From an uncultured Lachnospiraceae bacterium (GTDB lineage Bacteria; Bacillota; Clostridia; Lachnospirales; Lachnospiraceae): a stretch of 64,000 bases of DNA. Below are positions 9,111-17,099 of this stretch, piece by piece. A program made the position numbers and the translations under genes. Each line of letters starts with the position of its first letter. The first letter of the stretch is position 1. The DNA is taken from the NCBI GenBank assembly GCA_900544685.1, contig UQWA01000007.1, forward strand, positions 1-64,000, given 5' to 3'. Under the pieces are notes generated by a model that was given only the letters and a program-made list of their open reading frames with translations, was not told the origin of the DNA and did not search any database.

Positions 9111-11123
9111 ATGGGACGCTTTACAAAAATGACGAACAGACTGGTATGGCAGTTTGATACTGAGAAATTGTGGATTGAAGCATGGGGAAAGGATGCTTTG
9201 AGAGTTCGATGTACACAAAACAGTAAGATGGATGATCAGATGTGGGCACTTTTAGAAGCAGGTGGAGATGCTAAAATTACGATTTCTGAAAAATTCGCTG
9301 AAATCAGAAACGGAAGAATTCAGGCACGTGTTTTACAAGATGGAGAATTAAGTTTTTATAATGATCAGGGAAAACTTCTTTTGAAAGAATATTCAAGAAT
9401 GGAAGATTCGGATGGGGAAAGCAGAAGTCTGCTTAAGATACCGGCTCGTGAATTCAAGCCAGGTCGAGGAGAGGATTATGGTTTGAATGTACGTTTTGAG
9501 TCAGAGAGAGATGAACGCGTATATGGTATGGGACAGTATCAGCAGGAAGAACTGAACTTAAAAGGCTGTATTTTAGAATTAGCACAAAGAAATTCTCAGG
9601 CAAGTGTTCCATTTTGTATGTCTGATAAGGGTTACGGATTTTTATGGAATAATCCGGCGATTGGTCAAGTAGTTTTCGGTACAAATCGTACAGAATGGAA
9701 TGCAAAATCCACCAAGCAAATGGACTATTGGATTACAGCTGGGGATACACCGCAAGATATCATGAAAAATTATATGACGGTAACAGGAAAACCGCCTATG
9801 ATGCCGGAATATGCAATGGGATTCTGGCAATGTAAACTTCGTTATAAAACGCAAGAAGAATTAATGCAAGTGGCTAGAGAATATCATAGGCGGCAAATTC
9901 CGTTATCTGTCATAGTGATAGATTATTTTCATTGGCCGAACCAGGGAGTGTGGGATTTTGATAAAAAATACTGGCCTGATCCGGAAAAGATGGTAGAGGA
10001 ATTGAAAGAAATGGGCATTGAACTTATGGTGTCTATATGGCCGACAGTGGATTCGAGATGTGAAAATTATAACGAAATGCTTGAAAAAGGATATTTGGTA
10101 TCAACGGACCGTGGGGTTCGTACACAAATGCAATTCCTTGGAAACGAAACATTTTACGATGTAACAAATCCGGATGCACGTGCTTATGTTTGGGATAAAG
10201 TAAAGAGGCATTACTATAACCTTGGAATACATACATTCTGGCTGGATGTTGCTGAGCCAGAGTATTCAATTTATGACTTTGACTTATATCGTTATCATTT
10301 GGGCAGCAATTTGCATGTTGGAAATATTTATCCGTTGCTTTATGCTAAGGGATTTTACGATGGAATGACATCAGAAGGAGATGACAAACCGTTAAATCTT
10401 ATACGCTGTGCATGGGCTGGAAGCCAAAAATATGGAACTCTTGTCTGGTCGGGAGATATACATTCAAGTTTTAAATCTCTCAGAAGTCAGGTAGCTGCAG
10501 GATTAAATATGGCAATGGCAGGAATACCATGGTGGACAACAGATATAGGTGGTTTTAATGATGGTGACATAAGAGATGAAAACTTCAAAGAATTATTAAT
10601 CAGATGGTTTGAATATGGTACTTTTTGTCCGGTAATGCGTATGCATGGCTATCGTTTGCCTTACGAAGAACCGATGACAAATGAATTGGGAGGAGGCATG
10701 TGTGATTCAGGCGCGGCAAATGAGGTTTGGAGCTTTGGAACAGAAGCTTATGATATTTTTGTTAAATATATAAGACTTAGAGAAAAAATGAAGCCGTATA
10801 TTGAGAAAATAATGAAAGAAGCTCATGAAATTGGAACTCCTCCAATGAGACCTTTATTTTATGATTATCCGGAACAAGAGGATATATGGAATGTGGAAGA
10901 TGAGTATATGTTTGGTCCGAATCTTCTTGTTGCGCCAGTTCTATATGAAAAAGTAAACTCCCGTAAAGTTGTTTTACCAGCAGGGACTCAATGGATTTGT
11001 ATAAATACGAATAAAGTATATGAAGGTGGTAAGACAATTTGTGTCGAAACTCCATTAGATACAATACCTGTTTTTACTAATGATAAGAGGATGAAAGATG
11101 AAATTAGCGGCAGTTGGAAGTAA
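9111..11123 (+). CDS. Glycoside hydrolase family 31 (alpha-glucosidase/alpha-xylosidase-like), cytoplasmic
   Basis: At 670 aa without a signal peptide, this enzyme acts inside the cell. GH31 hallmarks are the nucleophile motif FWLDVAEPE (Asp 379) and the acid/base region LVWSGDIHSSF (Asp 449), followed by AAGLNMAMAGIPWWTTDIGGF and CPVMRMHGYR. An N-terminal beta-sandwich and a C-terminal beta domain (PNLLVAPVLY) complete the family architecture. GH31 enzymes release alpha-linked glucose or xylose with retention. Its position between the regulator and the FrlD-like kinase, with a 26-base overlap onto the kinase gene, implies a joint pathway: it probably trims an alpha-glycosyl group from the imported compound before or after kinase action. 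The exact linkage is unknown. Confidence 0.9.
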   Translation: MGRFTKMTNRLVWQFDTEKLWIEAWGKDALRVRCTQNSKMDDQMWALLEAGGDAKITISEKFAEIRNGRIQARVLQDGELSFYNDQGKLLLKEYSRMEDSDGESRSLLKIPAREFKPGRGEDYGLNVRFESERDERVYGMGQYQQEELNLKGCILELAQRNSQASVPFCMSDKGYGFLWNNPAIGQVVFGTNRTEWNAKSTKQMDYWITAGDTPQDIMKNYMTVTGKPPMMPEYAMGFWQCKLRYKTQEELMQVAREYHRRQIPLSVIVIDYFHWPNQGVWDFDKKYWPDPEKMVEELKEMGIELMVSIWPTVDSRCENYNEMLEKGYLVSTDRGVRTQMQFLGNETFYDVTNPDARAYVWDKVKRHYYNLGIHTFWLDVAEPEYSIYDFDLYRYHLGSNLHVGNIYPLLYAKGFYDGMTSEGDDKPLNLIRCAWAGSQKYGTLVWSGDIHSSFKSLRSQVAAGLNMAMAGIPWWTTDIGGFNDGDIRDENFKELLIRWFEYGTFCPVMRMHGYRLPYEEPMTNELGGGMCDSGAANEVWSFGTEAYDIFVKYIRLREKMKPYIEKIMKEAHEIGTPPMRPLFYDYPEQEDIWNVEDEYMFGPNLLVAPVLYEKVNSRKVVLPAGTQWICINTNKVYEGGKTICVETPLDTIPVFTNDKRMKDEISGSWK

Positions 11124-11892
11124 TTGTATTGATTATTACAATAATCTGAATGGTGGCAAAGCATTTCCCGGAGGAGGACCGGTAAATATGGCTGTATATA
11201 CAGTACGTCTTGGAGGAAAAGCAGCTTATATAGGACCGGTAGGAAACGATTCATATGGTGAGATGATAATAAGTGCTGTGAAAAAAAAAGGTGTTGATAC
11301 TTCGCATTTACGAGTGGAAGCAGGTAAAACAGCCGTGTCACAGGTGGAATTGGTGGATGGCGAAAGGCTTTTTGGCGATTATGAAGAAGGTGTTATGGTA
11401 AATAATATACTTACGGAAGAAGATTTGGATTTTATCCAGAATTTTGATGTAGTGATCTGTGATGTATGGGGAAAAGTAGAAGGTCAGTTTAAAGATCTGA
11501 AGAAAAGAGGAATTACAACTGCATTTGATTGTGCAACATATCTGGAAAGTGATGTAAGTAAAAAAGTGATTCCTTATACAGATTATTTGTTTTTTTCGAC
11601 AGATGATGGAGATAGCTCAGAAATAAAAGCGCAAATGAAAGAAATCCATGAGAAAGGACCTAAATTTGTAATCTGTATGATGGGTGAAGCGGGAAGTATC
11701 TGCTACGACGGAGATACATTTCACAGATTTGGAATTATTCCATGTGATACAATTGTGGATACTATGGGAGCCGGAGACAGTTATATAGCAGGATTTTTAA
11801 AGGGAATGATAGATGGAGAGTCTATTGAAACCGCAATGAAAATGGGAGCTGCGAATGCCACAGAAACATTAAAATATTTTGGAGCATGGTAA
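11098..11892 (+). CDS. PfkB-family sugar kinase, fructoselysine 6-kinase (FrlD)-like
   Basis: At 264 aa it resembles Escherichia coli FrlD as I remember that sequence. The N-terminus LAAVGSNCIDYY is followed by the PfkB glycine motif FPGGGPVNMAVYTVRLGG, ELVDGERLFGDYEEGVM, the ATP-site motif DTMGAGDSYIAGFLKG (catalytic Asp 227) and a C-terminal YFGAW. FrlD phosphorylates fructoselysine on O6 of the sugar, producing the substrate of the FrlB deglycase, and a FrlB-like gene follows directly. The ATG overlaps the end of the GH31 gene and has AAGAGG about seven bases upstream. A related fructosamine such as fructosylated amino acid or maltulosyl-lysine is possible. Confidence 0.8.
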   Translation: MKLAAVGSNCIDYYNNLNGGKAFPGGGPVNMAVYTVRLGGKAAYIGPVGNDSYGEMIISAVKKKGVDTSHLRVEAGKTAVSQVELVDGERLFGDYEEGVMVNNILTEEDLDFIQNFDVVICDVWGKVEGQFKDLKKRGITTAFDCATYLESDVSKKVIPYTDYLFFSTDDGDSSEIKAQMKEIHEKGPKFVICMMGEAGSICYDGDTFHRFGIIPCDTIVDTMGAGDSYIAGFLKGMIDGESIETAMKMGAANATETLKYFGAW

Positions 11893-11930
11893 TTTGAACA
11901 TAAGATCGAAAGAATGAGGAAATAAAAATT

Positions 11931-12995
11931 ATGAAGTACACAGCAAAAGCATGGAAAGAAAAAGAAGGAGCGTGTTTTCGTAACTTCAATGAGCAAGCGC
12001 AGCTTGATAGTGTAAATGGAGCACTGGCTTTAAGACCCCAGATTGAAGCTGTAATAGATCAAATCTGGAAAGAAGGATTTGATGGAATCTATTTTATCGG
12101 TATTGGCGGAACTTATGCATCTGGTATGCAGGTAGAGGTATATATGCGTGGACATTCTAAATTGCCGGTATATGTAGAAAATGCAGCAGAATTTCTTACG
12201 ACAGGAAATAAAAAATTTACAGAAAAGTCTGTGGTTATCTATTCTTCTGTTTCAGGAAATACAAAGGAAATGGTTCAGCTGGTTGATAGAGTTCATGAAA
12301 TAGGTGCCAGAGTATTTGCATTTATCGATACACCGGACAGTATCCTCACACAGCCGGATAAACAAGATTATCTGATTTTATATCCGATGAATGAACAGCT
12401 GAAATTTTACATGACAGCAAATTATCTGATGTATAAAAACGGAGAATTTGATGAATATGATCGTTATAATAAAGAAATGGAAACATATCTCGCAAATGCG
12501 CTGGTTCAGGTAGAAAAGGATTCTGACGAATGGGCCTATGAATATGCAAAGAATAAAGTAGCGTTTTTGAAAGATCATAAAGACCTTCCACATTATTTTA
12601 TCGGCTCAGGTAATCAGTACGGTGCAACATATTCCTATGCAATGTGTTATTGGGAAGAACAGATGTGGATTCGTACAAAGTCTATCAGTTGCCAGGAATT
12701 TTTTCATGGAATGCAGGAAATCATTGTAGATGATACGCCGGTAACCTTATTTATGGGAGAGGATGAACAAAGGACTTTGGCAGAACGTGTAGCAAGATTT
12801 TTGCCGCGTGTGAATGGAAACTATACCATCATTGACACAAAGGAGCATGAATTAAAAGGCATCAGCCCTGAATTCAGAGGAACAATCTCTCATCTTGTAA
12901 TGCATGCAGTGAATAATCGTGTAGATGCGTATATGGAATTGTTTTTAAGACATCCGCTTTCCATTCGAAGATATTACCGTCAATTTGATTATTAA
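11931..12995 (+). CDS. SIS-domain sugar isomerase/deglycase, FrlB-like
   Basis: This 354-aa protein has two SIS (sugar isomerase) domains. The first begins IYFIGIGGTYASGMQVEVYM and contains the phosphosugar loop YSSVSGNTKEM; the second begins HYFIGSGNQYGATYSYAM, with QEFFHGMQEI near the usual catalytic Glu/His region. Fold and size match FrlB, which splits fructoselysine 6-phosphate into glucose 6-phosphate and lysine. As the last gene of the operon and directly after a FrlD-like kinase, this role is the best inference. A glucosamine-phosphate deaminase-like function is the alternative. A strong terminator follows at 13037. Confidence 0.8.
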   Translation: MKYTAKAWKEKEGACFRNFNEQAQLDSVNGALALRPQIEAVIDQIWKEGFDGIYFIGIGGTYASGMQVEVYMRGHSKLPVYVENAAEFLTTGNKKFTEKSVVIYSSVSGNTKEMVQLVDRVHEIGARVFAFIDTPDSILTQPDKQDYLILYPMNEQLKFYMTANYLMYKNGEFDEYDRYNKEMETYLANALVQVEKDSDEWAYEYAKNKVAFLKDHKDLPHYFIGSGNQYGATYSYAMCYWEEQMWIRTKSISCQEFFHGMQEIIVDDTPVTLFMGEDEQRTLAERVARFLPRVNGNYTIIDTKEHELKGISPEFRGTISHLVMHAVNNRVDAYMELFLRHPLSIRRYYRQFDY

Positions 12996-13036
12996 AGGGT
13001 CGTCAGGCTTTTTGTGTAAGTTTTGAAAAAGTATTT

Positions 13037-13060
13037 TGGGGAGGGAGTCCTCCCCATTTT
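13037..13060 (+). terminator. Terminator of the GH31-FrlD-FrlB operon
   Basis: TGGGGAGG (13037-13044) pairs perfectly with CCTCCCCA (13049-13056) around a GAGT loop, followed by TTTT. Confidence 0.85.
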
Positions 13061-13080
13061 ATATCGCAATTGATATGCTT

Positions 13081-13178
13081 TGAAGTGATAAATTTTGTTG
13101 CAGCCACGCACCCTATGGGTTGAAAGAAATGCAGGAGAGGCGATGCCTGCCAAATACCAATTGGAAAAGACACTTCAT
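13081..13178 (+). other. Unassigned stretch with nested hairpins; possible transposon debris
   Basis: GAAGTG (13082-13087) can pair with CACTTC about 90 bases downstream, enclosing small hairpins (ACCC/GGGT, GCAGG/CCTGC, CCAA/TTGG). The stretch shares the string ACGCACCCT, then TGAAA and a GC-rich hairpin, with the putative omega-RNA region at 1069-1127. This may be the decayed right end of another IS200/IS605 element. It could also be a leader for the peptidase gene at 13256. The similarity is short and was judged by eye. Confidence 0.25.
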
Positions 13179-13255
13179 GGAAAGCAGCATGGCATGAATG
13201 ATGCAATGATTACATACACGCGACTTAGGAATTTATAAAATATAAAGGTATAATA

Positions 13256-13957
13256 ATGAGAATGAGAAATACATGTGTAACATATATAGTAGCACTGGCC
13301 GGTATGCTGATCCTGCAACCATTACCGGTGCAGGCAGCGAAAGCAGATGAGCCTGTTTTTACCGCATCTGAGATCGCAGAGGGGGACGAAGTCTATAACC
13401 GTATTAATGGCAAGTCTTATCAGGAGAATGAGAATATTTCATTGGAGGATCTGCGTTATCTGCAAATATCTCATTATGACTTTGATCACGAAATACAGAC
13501 TGGGGAATTGATTGTGAATGCAGAACTGGCAGATGAAGTGCTGGAGATTTTTCAGGAGCTATATGATGCAGAATATGAAATCGCATCCATGCATCTGATT
13601 GATGATTACTGGGTGAATGAGGATCCGGATCAGGCAGATACGAACTCCATCGATCACAATAATACTTCGGCTTTTTGCTACCGTGTAGTGACTGGCGGAC
13701 AGAATCTTTCCAGACATGCCTATGGCTGTGCCATTGATATCAATCCACAACAGAATCCATATCTGACCCTGGAAGAGGACGGAACCTATTACTGTGATCA
13801 TGAAAATGCGCTGGAATACATGGATCGTACTCAGGAGGATGAACATGAGATCAAAGAAGGAGACATCTGCTGGCAGGTGTTTACCGATCATGGCTTTACC
13901 TGGGGTGGAAGCTGGACAAACCCGAAAGATTACCAGCATTTTGAGAAAAGAATGTAA
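13256..13957 (+). CDS. Secreted M15-family D-Ala-D-Ala carboxypeptidase/endopeptidase
   Basis: This 233-aa protein has a signal peptide (hydrophobic residues about 8-22, cleavage after VQAA) and a C-terminal peptidase M15 domain. The zinc site is visible: SRHAYGCAIDINP supplies His 154 and Asp 161, and KDYQHFEKRM supplies His 228, with the usual WGGSW before it. M15 enzymes cut peptidoglycan stem peptides outside the membrane. A weak purine-rich site precedes the ATG. The gene stands between debris on both sides and is probably a single-gene unit. Its stop codon lies a few bases before the broken Ig-like fragment. Confidence 0.85.
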   Translation: MRMRNTCVTYIVALAGMLILQPLPVQAAKADEPVFTASEIAEGDEVYNRINGKSYQENENISLEDLRYLQISHYDFDHEIQTGELIVNAELADEVLEIFQELYDAEYEIASMHLIDDYWVNEDPDQADTNSIDHNNTSAFCYRVVTGGQNLSRHAYGCAIDINPQQNPYLTLEEDGTYYCDHENALEYMDRTQEDEHEIKEGDICWQVFTDHGFTWGGSWTNPKDYQHFEKRM

Positions 13958-13962
13958 ATGTA

Positions 13963-14174
13963 TGGAACAAAATTTACATCCGGGAAACTCCGGTAAGGCA
14001 ACGGTGGCATTGAACTACTGGAAAGGCGGCAAAAAATATTCCAACAAATTTAAAATTGTGGTACGCCGATATGAGAATCCATTTGCAACATTGAAAGTCG
14101 GAAAAGTGTCTGTGAAAAAACAATTGAAAAATGCACCTACAGAGTATTTACAACGGATAACGCATATTATTTAG
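13963..14174 (+). pseudogene. Fragment of a surface-protein Ig-like repeat region
   Basis: The frame starting at the ATG MEQNLHPGNSGKATV continues with LNYWKGGKKYSNKFKIVVRR and YENPFATLKVGKVSVKK, a pattern typical of clostridial cell-surface Ig-like modules. It lacks a signal peptide, a sensible start and a complete domain, and ends abruptly at a stop. I read it as a leftover from a larger protein, consistent with rearrangement around 13-14 kb. Confidence 0.5.
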
Positions 14175-14200
14175 ACGATTAATAATTTAAAAATTATTGA

Positions 14201-14232
14201 GGACAGAACCGATTTTGAGGTTCTGTCCTTCT
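14201..14232 (+). terminator. Terminator hairpin downstream of the peptidase region
   Basis: GGACAGAACC (14201-14210) pairs perfectly with GGTTCTGTCC (14219-14228), followed by TTCTT. Confidence 0.75.
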
Positions 14233-14299
14233 TGGCTTTATGAGCCTTTTTACGGTATGCCGTGCAGAACCGGTAGTGCCGGTTCCGAAAGCAGCAGAT

Positions 14300-14605
14300 T
14301 TATTTTATACGATCGATAAGCTGGCAGAGAAGCTGAAGGTCATCATCCCCCATTTCACTGGCTTTTTCGATCATATTTTTTAAAAGTGCCGGATTTTCGA
14401 TTTTTTCATTGAAGAATTCTGCCGGGGTCACATCTAAATAATCGCAGATGTATAAAAATTCGGTCATGGAGGGCATAGCCCGTCCTGACACAATACTTTG
14501 AATATAGCTCTTGCTGTGGCCGAGATCCAGGCTCATTTTGTACTCGGACACATTTTTCTTCATGCGAAGCTGTGTCAATCGTTCTCTTATGAAATTTTCT
14601 TCCAT
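14300..14605 (-). CDS. XRE-family transcriptional regulator
   Basis: This 101-aa protein has an N-terminal Cro/C1 helix-turn-helix (FIRERLTQLRMKKNVSEYKM, then SLDLGHSKSYIQSIVSGRAM and PSMTEFLYICDYLDVTPAEFF) and a short acidic helical tail. It is transcribed leftward, with AAAAGAGGAAA before its ATG at 14605. Its target is unknown. It stands alone between the debris region and a small membrane protein, so local autoregulation is the simplest guess. Confidence 0.85.
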   Translation of the reverse strand: MEENFIRERLTQLRMKKNVSEYKMSLDLGHSKSYIQSIVSGRAMPSMTEFLYICDYLDVTPAEFFNEKIENPALLKNMIEKASEMGDDDLQLLCQLIDRIK

Positions 14606-14900
14606 GTCGTTTCCTCTTTTGTAAATGTAATGTAAAAATGATTAGTTGTCTGTGGGAACACAGACAGTATAGAACTATTTTAACTGGAAAAAGATGATAA
14701 AATGGACGATTAAAAACGGAACATCGCAATAGAAATACCTATATAAGCGAGAGTAACAATGATATTAATACTATTTGAAAACAGAATATAAAACAAATTG
14801 ACACGCTTGAATTAGTATAATATAATTTAAACAAATAATATGAAAGATTAATACAGGAACAAACAGTAACAGCCGAATACAACAGAAAATTAAAATAATA

Positions 14901-14947
14901 GTAACTGTTCAGAACCCACTGTTCCGTGAAGGTATCTGAACAGTTAC
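14901..14947. repeat. Perfect 13-bp inverted repeat before a small membrane protein gene
   Basis: GTAACTGTTCAGA (14901-14913) and TCTGAACAGTTAC (14935-14947) are perfect complements with a 21-base loop. No T-run follows. It lies about 27 bases upstream of the start chosen at 14974, in its probable 5' leader. It could be an attenuator, an operator or a small repeat element. Confidence 0.7.
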
Positions 14948-14973
14948 AAATAATAAAGATGGAGAGAAAAGAT

Positions 14974-15318
14974 ATGTCATCAGGGGATGAAAAACACAGA
15001 ATGTCACGGAGTATATTTAAGATCGAACTTGTTATTCTTGGAATCATAATAGGACTTATCCTGTGGTGGCAGGGATATCTGTTTTGTTCAGATGCAGCCA
15101 TCAAAAGGATGATAGCAATATATAAATTGCGCATTCTTTATGCTCAGGGCGGAATCTGGGAGATCATAAAGATCGTATGGTGGGCTGCAGGACTGATAGC
15201 AACGATACTGCTTTACCTGTCTTATATAGCCAATGAAGTTACAGAAAGCCTGATTTCCAGAAAAGAGCGTAAAGTCAGTTCGGAACATAAAGGGAGCGAA
15301 CATTTCATGAAAAAATAA
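14974..15318 (+). CDS. Small membrane protein of unknown function
   Basis: At 114 aa it has two clear hydrophobic segments (IELVILGIIIGLILWWQGYL and IIKIVWWAAGLIATILLYLS) separated by a positively charged loop, and a Lys-rich hydrophilic tail. I chose the ATG at 14974 because GGAGAG stands 7 bases before it; an upstream ATG at 14926 lies inside the inverted repeat and has no such site. I do not recognise the family. A terminator follows. Confidence 0.6.
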   Translation: MSSGDEKHRMSRSIFKIELVILGIIIGLILWWQGYLFCSDAAIKRMIAIYKLRILYAQGGIWEIIKIVWWAAGLIATILLYLSYIANEVTESLISRKERKVSSEHKGSEHFMKK

Positions 15319-15329
15319 TTATGCGAACT

Positions 15330-15365
15330 ACCACCGGTCTCATACTGAGACGCGGTGGTTTTGTG
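15330..15365 (+). terminator. Terminator after the small membrane protein gene
   Basis: ACCACCG (15330-15336) pairs with CGGTGGT (15353-15359) and the inner GTCTCA/TGAGAC extends the stem; TTTTGTG follows. Confidence 0.75.
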
Positions 15366-15401
15366 TATACTGAAAATAAGAACCGGGAAAAAAGAATGTA
15401 A

Positions 15402-15431
15402 TTGACAAGTTAGACAAGACTAACATATAAT
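15402..15431 (+). promoter_or_regulatory. Promoter of the ZIP transporter gene with an embedded GTTAG-N6-CTAAC operator
   Basis: TTGACA (15402-15407) and TATAAT (15426-15431) are spaced by 18 bases. The spacer is almost filled by the palindrome GTTAGACAAGACTAAC (15409-15424). The same GTTAG-N6-CTAAC arrangement occurs at eno and pflB. A protein bound here would block RNA polymerase, so repression is the likely mode. Confidence 0.8.
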
Positions 15432-15479
15432 ATGTTCGTGGTAATGACAAACATCCGTGTATATGAAAGGATTTTGCAT

Positions 15480-16256
15480 ATGAATATTTTTATTGGCATT
15501 TTGATCCCTTTTCTGGGCACATCCCTTGGAGCAGCCTGTGTTTTCTTTATGAAAAGAGGACTGAGTGATCTGGTGCAGCGTTCTCTGACTGGATTTGCGT
15601 CCGGAGTCATGGTGGCTGCATCCATCTGGAGTCTTCTGATTCCGGCACTGGAGCAGTCTGCAGACTTAGGAGTATGGCAGTTTGTTCCGGCGGTGACAGG
15701 CTTCTGGACCGGTATTCTCTTTTTACTGATGTTGGACCGTGCCATTCCCCATCTTCATCAGAACAGTGAAAAGGCGGAAGGACCGCGGAGCAATCTTCAG
15801 AGGACGACCATGATGGTGCTGGCAGTTACTCTGCATAATATCCCGGAGGGAATGGCAGTGGGCGTGGTCTATGCCGGATACCGGCTGGGAAATGCGAGCA
15901 TCACAGCAGCAGGAGCATTTGCTCTGTCTCTGGGTATTGCCATACAGAACTTCCCGGAAGGGGCAATTATCTCCATGCCTCTTCGTGCAGAAGGAATGAA
16001 AAAGTCAAAAGCATTTGCAGGAGGCGTCCTGTCAGGAATTGTGGAACCCATCGGAGCAGTGCTGACCATACTGGCATCTGGTCTGATCGTTCCGGTATTG
16101 CCATATCTGCTCAGCTTCGCAGCAGGAGCCATGCTCTATGTGGTAGTCGAAGAACTCATCCCGGAGATGTTCCAGGGAGACCACTCCAATCTGGGGACCA
16201 TCTTCTTTGCAGTAGGATTCAGCATCATGATGATACTGGATGTTACCCTGGGATAA
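15480..16256 (+). CDS. ZIP-family divalent metal transporter, ZupT-like
   Basis: At 258 aa with about eight hydrophobic segments, this is an inner-membrane metal (Zn, Fe or Mn) uptake protein. The family signature is clear: VTLHNIPEGMAVG and later IQNFPEGAIISMPL supply the His/Asn/Pro/Glu metal ligands, and VVEELIPEM follows near the end. I chose ATG 15480 (MNIFIGILIPFLG) with GAAAGG nine bases upstream. An in-frame ATG at 15432 is rejected because it directly abuts the -10 box, so the transcript would start after it. Metal specificity is not readable. The operator in its promoter suggests metal- or metabolism-dependent repression. Confidence 0.88.
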   Translation: MNIFIGILIPFLGTSLGAACVFFMKRGLSDLVQRSLTGFASGVMVAASIWSLLIPALEQSADLGVWQFVPAVTGFWTGILFLLMLDRAIPHLHQNSEKAEGPRSNLQRTTMMVLAVTLHNIPEGMAVGVVYAGYRLGNASITAAGAFALSLGIAIQNFPEGAIISMPLRAEGMKKSKAFAGGVLSGIVEPIGAVLTILASGLIVPVLPYLLSFAAGAMLYVVVEELIPEMFQGDHSNLGTIFFAVGFSIMMILDVTLG

Positions 16257-16400
16257 TGCTGCACATTGGTTCAAGTAATAACGCACATCACATCAGATAT
16301 CTTTATGAAATATCTTCATCAAATCTTAATCCTCTCCCTACTTTCATCTTAACCCGTACCTGTAGTACAATATTCACAGATGAAAGGGGAGAGAAAAATC

Positions 16401-17099
16401 ATGCCGAACATATTAATCTGTGATGACGAGAAGGATATCGTCAATGCACTGAAAATCTATTTATCAGATCCGGATTATCAGATCTTTGAAGCATACAATG
16501 GAAAGGAAGCAGTGGAACTTCTGGATCGACAGGAGATTCATCTGATCCTGATGGACATTATGATGCCTCAGATGGACGGGATCACGGCCATGACAAAGAT
16601 TCGCGAAAAAAGTAATATACCCATTATTTTGCTGACTGCCAAGAGTGAAGATGCGGATAAGATACTGGGATTGAATGTAGGGGCAGACGACTATATTACC
16701 AAGCCGTTTCACCCACTGGAAGTAACTGCCAGAGTGAAGTCGCAGCTAAGGAGATATCTGAAGCTGGGCGGAGGAGTTCAGAACAGCGAAGTGTATACAA
16801 TTGGCGGAATTGAATTAAGGGATAAGGAAAAAGAAGTCTATGTGGACGGAAACCAGATTTCCCTGACACCAAAAGAATTTGAAATACTGAAATTATTTCT
16901 TGCCAATCCGGGCAAAGTATTCTCACCGAAGGAGATTTATGCCGAAGTGTGGAAGGAGAAGCCAATCGGAACAGATAACACGGTGGCGGTACACATTCGG
17001 CACATCCGAGAAAAAATAGAGATCAATCCGGCAGAACCCAGATATCTGAAGGTGGTATTCGGACAGGGATATAAGCTGGAGAAAGGACGAGAATCATGA
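16401..17099 (+). CDS. OmpR/PhoB-family response regulator
   Basis: This 232-aa regulator has a receiver domain (ILICDDEKDIV, Asp 52 in LILMDIMMPQMDG, Lys in DDYITKPFHPLE) and a C-terminal winged helix (ISLTPKEFEILKLFLANPG, VAVHIRHIREKIE, VVFGQGYKLEK). The ATG at 16401 follows AAAGGGGAGAG. It overlaps the kinase gene by four bases (ATGA), so the pair is translationally coupled. Two ATCTTAA direct repeats (16323-16329 and 16346-16352) just upstream could be its own binding sites. Confidence 0.92.
   Translation: MPNILICDDEKDIVNALKIYLSDPDYQIFEAYNGKEAVELLDRQEIHLILMDIMMPQMDGITAMTKIREKSNIPIILLTAKSEDADKILGLNVGADDYITKPFHPLEVTARVKSQLRRYLKLGGGVQNSEVYTIGGIELRDKEKEVYVDGNQISLTPKEFEILKLFLANPGKVFSPKEIYAEVWKEKPIGTDNTVAVHIRHIREKIEINPAEPRYLKVVFGQGYKLEKGRES

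Noticed and set aside
13794..14174. 126-aa continuous frame spanning the end of the M15 gene and the debris
   Set aside because: The first half is an out-of-frame reading of the peptidase gene; only 13963-14174 resembles a protein fragment.
15432..15479. In-frame ATG at 15432 as start of the ZIP transporter
   Set aside because: It directly follows the -10 box at 15426-15431, so the transcript would begin after it; ATG 15480 has a proper ribosome binding site.
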